DNA from: Drosophila miranda
Taxonomy: Eukaryota; Arthropoda; Insecta; Diptera; Drosophilidae
Reading direction: 5' to 3'
DNA length: 64,000 nucleotides
NCBI RefSeq assembly: GCF_003369915.1
Contig: NC_046675.1
Span: 6,758,001 to 6,822,000 of the forward strand
Made by a program: the position numbers and the translations under genes. Below, in pieces: positions 24,483 to 32,485 of the stretch. Within the stretch, counting starts at the first letter, position 1; each line of letters opens with the position of its first letter. A model generated the notes under the pieces. The model ran no database searches. It was not told the DNA's origin and saw only the letters and a program-made list of their open reading frames with translations.

Positions 24483-24875
24483 CTAATTTTTAACATCATT
24501 TTGTGTATAAGTGCACCGCTTCGCAGATTTTAGGCACATCTTTGTGCAACATTGCTCGGCCAGGTGGCACACGAGGCCAATCCCCACACAGATTTCGGAA
24601 TAATCAATAAGTTCTTCCTATTAATAAGCAGAAAGGGGACACTTAGTTGAATCGTTAACTAACATTAAATTCAATTCAATTCATACTTCTGTCAGATTTT
24701 TGCTTAGTGGCATTAAAGCGGGGCGACGACCGCCTTTTTTCCTGTCCAAGCCCATGCTATGCAACGGTCCATCATATCTCTTGACCAACGAAGACATCTG
24801 CAGCTCATGAATCACTGGAGAACCGTTTGCAGCTCCAATGAGAATTAGTACTAGGATTGCAACGATGGAGTTCAT
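24483..24875 (-). CDS. K4: secreted knottin-like peptide
   Basis: Exons 24687-24875 and 24483-24617 (69 bp intron, phase 0; donor GAA/GTATGA, acceptor AATAG) give 107 aa. The signal is short (about 1-18, ending NGS). The propeptide carries basic KKGGRR and ends MPLSKNLTE. The knottin exon reads C-x6-C-x5-CC-x3-C-x6-C with HLAEQ before the CC pair, a loop shared in part with K5, K6 and K7 (AEQCCT). A TATATAAAG box lies at 24914-24922. The basic motif could be a furin-type processing site that frees the knottin; that is inference. Confidence 0.85.
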
Positions 24876-25127
24876 TTTGGCTGTTTGACTAATGAAACTG
24901 CCTGTTTCCGAACCTTTATATATGTCCCGTTGGTACCCATTGTGGTGGTCACCAAAAACAAAACCAGACCCTGTTGTGTTTTCTTACTGCAGCTGTTTTT
25001 GTTATTTGTTTATTTAAGCCATAAGTCAACGCATCCATGTTTTCATATCTGAAAGGCTATACCTTTCGGCTATACATATATATGACGGATCCACCTTCCC
25101 GTTCTTATGGCAGTGCATCTAAACGAG

Positions 25128-25534
25128 CTACCAAGGTTTAATTGGGATAGCTGGGGAACCGCACTCCCTGGTAGCCACCAGGCATATTCTCGTGCAGCAT
25201 TGCTCAGCCAGTTCGCACGGTGTTCCATAGAGCTCGCAATTCTTGACCCATTCAATACGTTGCTCCTATAAGTAAGAGCAAGAACGATCCTTAGATTAAC
25301 TATAACGTAGCCCGCTATCTACACCCTACTTACACGTGTCATATTTTTGGACAGTGGCATCTGTCTAGGGGGCTTTCTCCGCTGGGAAAAAAGTTCCGCC
25401 AGTCCGCCAAATTCCTTGATGACTGACGGTGAATCCAGCTCATCAAGAACGGGTGCTCCGCTCGTAGGTCGATTGAGGATTACTCCCAGAAACAGGACCA
25501 AGCCTATTACCAATATTATTCCACTAGAATTCAT
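25128..25534 (-). CDS. K5: secreted knottin-like peptide
   Basis: Exons 25334-25534 and 25128-25265 (68 bp intron, phase 0; donor CGT/GTAAGT) give 112 aa. The signal peptide covers about 1-26, followed by PVLDELDSPSVI, a segment closely matching K7 (PVSDELESPSPI), then basic SQRRK and MPLSKNMTR. The knottin exon gives C-x6-C-x5-CC-x3-C-x6-C with AEQCCTRIC and a 12-residue hydrophobic/Pro tail. A TATATAAAG box lies at 25569-25577, with CAGAATGG upstream. K5 and K7 form a pair in propeptide sequence. Confidence 0.85.
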
Positions 25535-26169
25535 TTAGATTGTTTGACAAATAAAACTGCCTAGTCCCCTTTATATACAGCTCCATTCTGGGTCTGACCA
25601 GAATGTCTGACAAAACCAGACACAACAGCAGTTTTTACATTTCCAGATGTCGCGAGGGAAACATATCCAACCCTTTGACACACATACACATACATATATT
25701 TAATCAACCATCCAAAACCAGGCACAAGCTCCACCAGCCACAGCTACATAATAAAACATAAAAGCTGTATTTCATAAGTACTGAGCAATTATCAAGTTTA
25801 AATTGAAAACAATTATTTGCTCCCAGAATAAAAATGTGAAAAAGAAGCCAGTGATCTTGAAAAGTAGTATCTCCCTGGATATATCATCGATATGTCCAAA
25901 TATCGTTTTATTTTCATTTTAAAATAAAGTGCATACTAGGTACTGCTATGATCAGGGAACTATTTAATAGAGCTGACGATTGATCGAAAAATATAGGTTT
26001 TCAAGCACCATCCAGTGCTGATGAAATCAATGGTGATTTGCATTTGGGAGGACAAATCAATTGCGATTACTGCCAGATACCCAAGACCTAAGACAAACCA
26101 AAAGTACATACAAAAAAACAGGTTCTGGGTGTGTACATTATTTTTAAAATATCCTTTAATTAGATTTTC

Positions 26170-26522
26170 TTAAAATATAGGGACACCACATCGCATGTTT
26201 ACCAACAGACATACTTTGGTGCAGCACTGCTCAGCCAATTTGCAATCGGCTCCTATTGAATCGCAGTCATCGCCAAAGTGCAGACGCTCATGCTGCCAAA
26301 AGAATTAAACAAAAAAGATTACAGACTCGTTAACTCTGATCAACGTTCCATTCATACAAGTGTAAGGTTTTTGGACAATGGCATCTGTCTTGCGGCTTGC
26401 TGCGCTTTGAATCTCCTCTCCACATTCTCCCTGTGATGCGGAACTCCGCTTGTAGGGCTCATGAGCATTAGTCCCACATACAGGACTAGACCCAGTACCA
26501 AGAGTGAGACGATAGAATTCAT
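26170..26522 (-). CDS. K6: secreted knottin-like peptide with a very short first exon
   Basis: Exons 26358-26522 and 26170-26292 (65 bp intron, phase 0) give 95 aa, the shortest of K1-K7. The first exon is only 55 codons: MNSIVS plus a hydrophobic signal, a short Arg/Gln/Ala-rich propeptide and MPLSKNLTL. A longer open frame overlaps this exon in another phase, but it lacks the signal and the knottin link. The second exon encodes C-x6-C-x5-CC-x3-C-x6-C with KLAEQCCTKVC. A TATATAAAG box lies at 26560-26568 with CAGAATGG upstream, as in K2, K3, K5 and K7. Confidence 0.82.
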
Positions 26523-27092
26523 GCTGAATGATTGAATGAGGAACCACCCGGTCTGCCTTCTTTATATACACAACCATTCTGAAGAAAACCACATCAAATT
26601 CACACACAACAGCAGTTTCCAAGCTTCCAGATGTACAGCCAAGGGTGGAGCCCCATAGCCATCCCTTGTACAGATGTTTTCCCAGCTTTTGTCAGTCGAA
26701 TGTCAGTTTTGCCGAATGCTCAAAGCTGTTGTATATTTATCACACAAATCTGTTACTATGTATATATGTATATGTTTATATGTTGCGCTACTGAGATTTT
26801 TCAGTTTGGTGTTTTTAGTACAGTTCCGATGATCGTTCTATTTAGTATGTGCGAAATTCATTGTTGTGTTTAAAATGCAATACAGAGTTACCTCGATCCA
26901 AGACGGGGTCAGATCGAGGCTGCTGCCGTGAGTAAGCAAATATATGTAATATGTATGTATGTAGATGACAATTTGATACAGTGGGCATTGCAAACAACGA
27001 ACAATAATAGGGATTTACTTTACTGCTCCACCTCTGGCTATAATCTATGGATTAATGGCTAAGATCGGGCCAACAAAATAATTTCTTATGTC

Positions 27093-27497
27093 TCAACTTC
27101 CGACGTAGGCGCACCGCCTTGTGGCCACCATACAGGCTTTGGTGCAGCACTGTTCGGCGAATTTGCAGACCATTCCCAGTGGCTCGCAATTGTCGGCGTA
27201 TTCCATACGCTGGCGCTGGTAATAAGATGAAAGGTTTACATTCATACTAATTTCTATTAGACGTTAAACTCTTACCCGTGTCATATTTTTTGAAGGAGGC
27301 ATTATAAGGTTTGTCTTGGGTTTTGTCTTTGCCACTTTTTTGCGGGAGTAGGCAAACGCCGCTAAGCCACCTATCTCGTTGATCGGCGAAGGCGATTCCA
27401 GCTCATCGGACACGGGAGCACAGCTCGTAGGTCCTATAAGGATAAGTTGCAGAGACAACGCCAGTCCCATCAGCAAAAGCAAGCCGGTGGCATTCAT
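27093..27497 (-). CDS. K7: secreted knottin-like peptide
   Basis: Exons 27276-27497 and 27093-27215 (60 bp intron, phase 0; donor CGG/GTAAGA, acceptor TTACCAG) give 114 aa. Signal about 1-26 (ending SCAP), acidic/Pro DELESPSPI segment, Lys-rich stretch and MPPSKNMTR. The second exon gives C-x6-C-x5-CC-x3-C-x6-C with KFAEQCCTKAC and a short tail. A TATATAAAG box lies at 27535-27543 with CAGAATGG upstream. Its promoter runs almost directly into the 3' end of S1, only about 120 bp away. That arrangement looks ancestral to the units carrying S1 relics beside K1, K2 and K3. Confidence 0.85.
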
Positions 27498-27665
27498 GTG
27501 GATCGTTTGACTAATGCAACTGGACTAACGCTTTCTTTATATACAGCTCCATTCTGAGGGTGAACGAAATCAAAACCAGACGCAACAGAGGCTTGTCTTT
27601 AAGCACTTCGTTTTTATTGTTTGTTCAGCGAGTACTGTTGCGGATCGAATTACAAAAAGCCAATG

Positions 27666-28033
27666 CTAGGTGGCGAAGAGGCGGTGACTGAGGCTCACAA
27701 TGGGTGGACTCTGCCACACACTCTGAACGGTTTCTGCAGCCACCTGATTCCGCCAATCGCCTATTCCTCTGAATAGGCTTAGGAACATGTTGGTGAATAC
27801 TGTAATGTCCTCGGCGTTGAGTGGATTTATCTGCTGCCCGGGAACTGACGAAATCAAAGGAAGTTTGGCATCTACAGATGCCCCCTTGCCAGGGGGCAGG
27901 GGCAGACACTCAACGGGAATGTGAACCTGGACAGCCTGTGAAGAAAAAAGCACGCGATGCAGAAAATTTGGGTGAACCAAAAACACGTTTCGCTTACTGC
28001 AATGACCAGAAATATAATGGGCCACATTCTCAT
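27666..28033 (-). CDS. S1: small secreted protein, not a knottin, function unknown
   Basis: Exons 27998-28033 (only 12 codons) and 27666-27935 (62 bp intron, phase 0; donor GCA/GTAAGC, acceptor TTCACAG) give 101 aa. The first exon supplies MRMWPIIFLVIA and the second continues with AVQVHI, together a signal peptide. The mature part has one cysteine (PVECLPLPPGKG), a Pro/Leu-rich start and a hydrophilic helix-prone middle (NAEDITVFTNMFLSLFRGIG). I do not recognise a family. A TTTAAAAG box lies about 60 bp upstream of the ATG, near 28085-28092. Size, signal and position suggest co-regulation with the knottins. An alternative first exon cannot be excluded because the coding exon 1 is so short. 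Confidence 0.65.
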
Positions 28034-28855
28034 TTGTACAAGTAGTGTGGTGTCCGACTCGCAGTGCCCTGGCGATAGAATGGCTTTTAAAGCGACGCCA
28101 TTGTTGACTCAATGACCCCGCGGCTCTAATTAACTGGGTTGCTTTGAGCTGATGGACCTCCCCGTCTGTTTGCCAAGTCAAGAAGTTGGGTTACATTTGT
28201 GTCAAGACGCGCTCGAGATAATTGAAAATTGCCGCTGTCAATATTTAATGTCAATGCTTCAGATACATATACTGATATCGATACAGATACGAGTAGATAT
28301 ATGTAGGTTATGCTGACATACAGGCATCTCAGGGCCCCACTAAGGTTATGCATGTAGCATGTGCTTGCGTCATGATATCGTTTGCGGGAAAGACAACAAC
28401 AATAAATTTCCTTTGAAAATATGCACAAATTGTTCCCGAAATCGATTGCGATAGGAAAAGTCAAAAGGTTCAAAAATAAATACGAGACGAATTTGATGAA
28501 TCCATAACAACAAGATTGCCGAGCACATGATGGGTTTTTTTCGCTATGTACATATATCTGACCAATGTGTTTTTTGATGCGTATCATCGTTGGTCGGCAG
28601 CAAATCCCGCTTCGTTATATCTTTTGAATGTCGTATAGTGAGATATAAAAATTTGTGGACCAACAGTAGTAGGTTCTCATGTTTTCAATCTACAAAAGCA
28701 GGTCCAACACAGTAAAATAGACCCAAAGAAAAAGCCTGTCGTAATAGGTTAAAATAAAGTGTTAAATAAATATTCCATACATTTGTATTTTACATTCGGA
28801 TAAGCGATACTTTATTTTATTTAATTAGCTCTGTATTGTATTGAGCGACATCTCT
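28034..28855. other. spacer between S1 and K8, including one copy of a local direct repeat
   Basis: No coding exon is visible. About 28534-28745 is a diverged copy of 29372-29640. It shares ordered blocks such as CAAATGTGTTTTTTGA-like and TGTGGACC, and the words AAAAAGCCTGT and TCTCATGTT near its end. The 28796-28830 stretch is the poly(A)/3' region of K8 and carries the GATAAGCGATACTTTATT motif common to the type-2 genes. Confidence 0.55.
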
Positions 28856-29078
28856 TTAGGAACAACTGTTGGTCTCGACGGGGCAATATGAAGAACAGCA
28901 TTGCCGGCTGTACATGCACTGGAGAAAGAATGTGTAAAGAGAGAAAGTTAGCTGACTCTGGCTCTGATACACTGACTCTTACCAGTTCACCGTCGGGCCT
29001 GCACGCACCCGACACCAAGGCCAAAATACTCAAATAAAATCCCAAACGGGCTATCGATAGAGGATTCGACATCAGCAT
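28856..29078 (-). CDS. K8: minimal secreted knottin, type 2
   Basis: Exons 28983-29078 and 28856-28918 (64 bp intron, phase 0; donor CTG/GTAAGA, acceptor TCTCCAG) give 52 aa. Signal MLMSNPLSIARLGFYL... to about residue 24, then the knottin begins at once with Cys26. The intron lies inside the domain between Cys1 and Cys2. Spacing is C-x6-C-x5-CC-x3-C-x6-C and the protein ends two residues after the last Cys. Unlike K1-K7 there is no propeptide. An initiator-like TTCAGTC sits upstream, but I see no clear TATA box. Loops are diverged from K9 and from the second knottin of K11. Confidence 0.82.
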
Positions 29079-29229
29079 GCTGACGCTTAAGCTGTAAAGC
29101 GTTGACTGAAGGACTATGCGCTGATTTTCTACGATTTGCAACGGATAAGTAATACTATTTTTTAAAGATTTAGTTAGCTTTGGTTATAAGCATTTCCATA
29201 ATGTACCTGTATGTACATAAGTACGTACT

Positions 29230-29277
29230 TTAGGTGACACACCTGCTGTGCCAGTGGAAGTGGCAACGTTTCGTGCT
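29230..29277 (-). pseudogene. relic of a type-2 knottin second exon
   Basis: The minus strand reads STKRCHF...SRCVT then TAA, matching the 3' half of the K9 and K11 last exons (CCTKRCHFYANKCVT). The Cys2 and CC-pair region, acceptor and first exon are not present upstream. The flank at 29143-29220 also matches the 3' UTR motif of the family. It is a decayed copy left between K8 and K9. Confidence 0.7.
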
Positions 29278-29371
29278 GTATAAAAAGCAAAAGCTATACA
29301 GCCATTAAATTCGATATTTAATTCTAGATAGATCTAGAACAATTCCCTTAAGTAAACATAAAGTGCCTATC

Positions 29372-29640
29372 CCATGATTGGTTTTTTTTCGTTATGACAA
29401 ATGTGTTTTTTTGAGGCGTATCAGCGTCAGTCGGCAGAAAATCCCGCATATACATGTATATTTTTTGAACGACGTACAGTGAGGTACAAAAATGTGTGGA
29501 CCGACATATCCAAGCGCAGTGCGTTTTACCTCTTTTAACACATTTATATTTAAAGTACTTGTTTCTCATGTTATCAATCTACAATACCAGATCCGATACT
29601 ATAAGATAGATCCAAGGAAAAAGCCTGTTGTTATGGTTTT
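29372..29640. repeat. local direct repeat, second copy
   Basis: Diverged copy of 28534-28745, sitting in the same position relative to K9 as the first copy does to K8, about 830-850 bp apart. It seems to be the spacer part of a tandem duplication unit rather than an interspersed element, because I see no other copy in the window. Confidence 0.6.
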
Positions 29641-29790
29641 TTATTTCCTGTTTTACAAAAAGAGGTAAAGCGCAAAATTAACATTCGGATAAGCGATACT
29701 TTATTTAATTTTTTAGCTTTGGTGACAAGCATTTACATAATGTCCATGTAATCCAATCTATCATTATTACTCGTATTGTGCGACATCTCT

Positions 29791-30016
29791 TTAGGTGACA
29801 CACTTGTGCGCGTAGAAGTGGCAGCGCCGAGTGCAGCACTCCTCGCCGACATAGCACTGGAGATAAAATGTGTAAAGAGAGAAGGTTACCTATGCGCTCA
29901 AGGTGATCCACGCTGACTCTTACCCGTCCACCAATGGGCTTGCACGCCCCCACCAAGCCCAAGATACACAAATAAAGTCCCAAACGGGCGATCGATAGAG
30001 GATTCGACATTAACAT
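29791..30016 (-). CDS. K9: minimal secreted knottin, type 2
   Basis: Exons 29924-30016 and 29791-29856 (67 bp intron, phase 0; donor CGG/GTAAGA, acceptor TCTCCAG) give 52 aa. The signal is nearly identical to K8 (MLMSNPLSIARLGLYLCILG). Mature peptide starts at Cys25 (CKPIGGR), then CYVGEECCTRRCHFYAHKC and VT. Spacing is C-x6-C-x5-CC-x3-C-x6-C with the intron between Cys1 and Cys2. The second exon is close to the last exon of K11. Either of two in-frame ATGs (first or third codon) may be used. Confidence 0.85.
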
Positions 30017-30241
30017 GCTGTTGCTTAAGCTGTAAAGCTTTGACTGAAGGATTATGCGCTGGCTGACTGCGGGACTATGCGCTGATTTTCTACGATTTGC
30101 AACGGATAAGCGATACTATTTTTTTTAATTTAATTAGCTTTGGTGATAGGCATTTACACGTATGTATGTATCGAGAGAAATTTAGCTATGGGCTCAAGGT
30201 GAGACTCTTACCAGTCCACCGTCGGGGCTGCACTGCCTGCC

Positions 30242-30581
30242 CTACTCCTCCTGTGGTGTCCGGACAGACTTCTTGTCAGGAAATTGATGAGCAGGCTGCT
30301 TGGCATCGTTTTTCTGGGTACTGTTGGACTGGTGCAGCACCGCCAGGGAAAATACTCGGGCTATCTTCTTGGCGCAGACACTCAGGTATGTCATGCATTT
30401 CCTCGAGCAGCAGTCCCAATGCACCTGGCACTGAAACTCGGGTGTGGAGAGATGATCTTAGCTGGAGTAGGATGCAACTCACATTTTGTCCATTCGCTCG
30501 GCAATTCGTGGCATCGCTCTTCAAGTGGGCCGCCACCAAGCCCAAGATACACAAATAAAATCCCAAACGGGTGATCGACAT
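30242..30581 (-). CDS. K10: type-2 knottin with C-terminal extension, decaying copy of K11
   Basis: Exons 30483-30581 and 30242-30430 (52 bp intron, phase 0; donor AAT/GTGAGT, acceptor GTTTCAG) give 95 aa. Signal MSITRLGFYLCILGLVAA, knottin CRANGQN / CQVHWDCCSRKCMTYLSVC, then a 44-residue Lys/Gln/Ser-rich tail. It aligns with K11 along its length, but a TAG stop comes just before the half-exon that begins the second knottin in K11 (GRQC...), and the last exon is missing. The upstream region also lacks the TATAAAA that K11 has, and its initiator is altered (TTCACTC for TTCAGTC). Either a single-domain derivative or a gene on the way to loss; transcription is doubtful. Confidence 0.65.
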
Positions 30582-30833
30582 GCTGGCCCCTTCAATGTAA
30601 AACGTTGAGTGAAGCATTTTGCGCTGGATCGCGGCTAAGCGTAGTGGAGATAAACAGAGATATTCTGCCTTCCAGAGCCGAAAAGTAGACATATTACTAA
30701 ACTTTGCTACGGATAAGCGATACTTTATTTAATTTAATTAGCTTCAGTGATAAACAAATACATATTGTACATGTATATATCGAATGAGTAATAATCCGAG
30801 CTATTATTATTACTCGTTTTGTCTGACATCTCT

Positions 30834-31368
30834 TTAGGTGACACACTTGTTCGCGTAGAAGTGACAACGTTTCGTACAGCACTCCTCGCTGACATAGCAC
30901 TGGAGAAAAATGCGTAATGAGAGAAAGTTAGCTATGGGCTCAAGGTGAGATCCACACTGACTCTTACCTGTACACCGACCGGCTTACACTGCCTGCCCTG
31001 CTCCTTCTGAGGTGTCTGCTTTGACTCCGAGGCGAGCGTCACGATGTCCACGATGTCAGGAAATCCTTTGGCAGACTGCTTCACATCGATGTCATAGATA
31101 CTGTTTGACTGGTGCGGAACCTCTAGGGAAAAGCCTTCGTCTATCCTCCTGGCGCAGACATTCAGGTATGTCATGCATTTCCTCGAGCAGCAGTCCGAAT
31201 GCATCTGGCACTGAATACTCGGGCTTGAAGGGATGATCTTAGCTGTAGTAGGATGCAACTCACATATTCTCCATTCGCTTTGCACGTGAGGCCCTCCCCC
31301 TCCAAGTGGGCCGCCACCAAGCCCAAGATACACAAATAAAATCCGAAACGGGCGATCGACATCGACAT
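30834..31368 (-). CDS. K11: secreted protein with two tandem knottin domains
   Basis: Three exons, 31264-31368, 30968-31210 and 30834-30899 (53 and 68 bp introns, both phase 0), give 137 aa. Exon 1: signal (about 1-20) and CKANGEY with Cys1 of knottin 1. Exon 2: CQMHSDCCSRKCMTYLNVC completes knottin 1, then a linker of about 50 residues rich in Ser, Asp, Lys and Gln, then CKPVGVQ with Cys1 of knottin 2. Exon 3: CYVSEECCTKRCHFYANKC. Both domains have C-x6-C-x5-CC-x3-C-x6-C, and both introns cut between Cys1 and Cys2. That points to intragenic duplication or fusion of neighbouring single-knottin genes. A TATAAAAC box is at 31421-31428 and an initiator near 31394-31399. The 53 bp intron is near the Drosophila minimum but has good consensus. 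Confidence 0.8.
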
Positions 31369-31420
31369 GCTGGCGCTTGCACTGTAAAGCTATGACTGAA
31401 GCACTATGCGCTGGATCGCG

Positions 31421-31428
31421 GTTTTATA
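31421..31428 (-). promoter_or_regulatory. TATA box of K11
   Basis: TATAAAAC on the minus strand, about 28 bp upstream of an initiator TCAGTC at 31394-31399. The corresponding bases are absent upstream of K10. Confidence 0.7.
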
Positions 31429-31714
31429 CCTAAGCTCAGTAGAGATAAACAGAGAAATTCTGCCTTCCAGAGCCTAAAAGTAGACCTATTGCTAAACTTC
31501 TGCCAATACGTATGGCATTATGATTAAAAATATTTTGATGATTAAAAATTGTATTGTTTGGGGTGATTAAGGTCTTGCTAAAAGCAGACAAAAGCCTCCG
31601 CACTTCTATCCAGACTGAGAATAGCCTATAGCCACCAACAAATTCACATTTTTGTAGAATTTTCAAGCAAACTGAAATCATCTCTAACGAGCGGGAGCGT
31701 TGTGACAACGGCAA

Positions 31715-32096
31715 GGGCCGTGGCTCTACATTTATACCCGATACTCAGTTATTATAGGTATGTGTGAGCTTTTTTTTTAAATTTGTCTCTTTTTCTCTCG
31801 TTCCCCTCGGACAGACCGCGCACACCGCACGCGGAAGGATGTGTGTGAGGAAGAGAGAGAGAGAGAGAATGATACAAATTTTGGTTGCTCTCGATCTTAT
31901 AGTCTCTAAGCGCTAATCAAGACGGATAGGTGGACAAACGGACGACTATATCGGCTCGGCTATTGATTCTGATCAAGAATACATGTATACTTATACTTTA
32001 TGGGGTCGGAAACGCTTCCATCTGGGTATTACAGACATACACTACCACCTGAAATCGAATATACCCCTATTCTCTTCGATTATCGGGTATAAAAAG
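31715..32096. mobile_element. DINE-1/mini-me-type non-autonomous element
   Basis: Starts with TATACCCGATACTCAG and ends with the inverse ATCGGGTATAAAAA. It carries the internal words ttggttgctct, cttatagtctct, ggctattgattctgatcaag and tttatggggtcggaaacg that recur in the 46.4-47.4 kb element. A (GA)n run sits inside. These features fit the widespread Drosophila DINE-1/INE-1 (Helentron-related) repeats; the family name is from memory, not a search. Confidence 0.6.
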
Positions 32097-32368
32097 GGTA
32101 ATGAAACAGCGGCAGAGGGGGTGATGTATAAAACCCGCATCAGGGCGTGAGCGTGAGCCGTTTTTTTTTGTGTGTCAAGGACCGCACCGTGACCTGCCAC
32201 AACTGTACCACTCATCGGCTGCTCGCTCGAGTGGCTCTCGGCCTGGAATGAGTTTGTTTGCTCGGCTGCTTGCTCATCGAGTGCCAGCGCTCTTATACGC
32301 ATCGATCAGCCAGCCAGCCAGCCGCTTATCTTATCGAGGGAGGGAGGCTTTAGCTCTATAGGTACGAG

Positions 32369-32405
32369 TATAACCTGAACCCGCAATCGTAGCGGTCGCT
32401 CAGTT
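32369..32405 (+). promoter_or_regulatory. probable core promoter of AP1
   Basis: TATAAC at 32369-32374 lies about 33 bp upstream of the A in an initiator TCAGTT (32400-32405). This predicts a leader of roughly 84 bp before the ATG at 32486. Confidence 0.5.
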
Positions 32406-32485
32406 GAGTTTCGGTTGCCAACGCCGCGTGGTGGAACAGTAACAGTCCCAGTCCCAGTTCCAGTCCCGGTCATCGATCAGTTGCC

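Noticed and set aside
26305-26622. 105-codon minus-strand frame overlapping K6
   Set aside because: It is in a different phase from the signal-peptide exon at 26358-26522, whose TATA spacing, MPLSKNLT motif and splice to a knottin exon match the other copies.
28126-28587. 153-codon minus-strand frame upstream of S1
   Set aside because: No signal, domain or cysteine module, and its far end overlaps the direct-repeat spacer.
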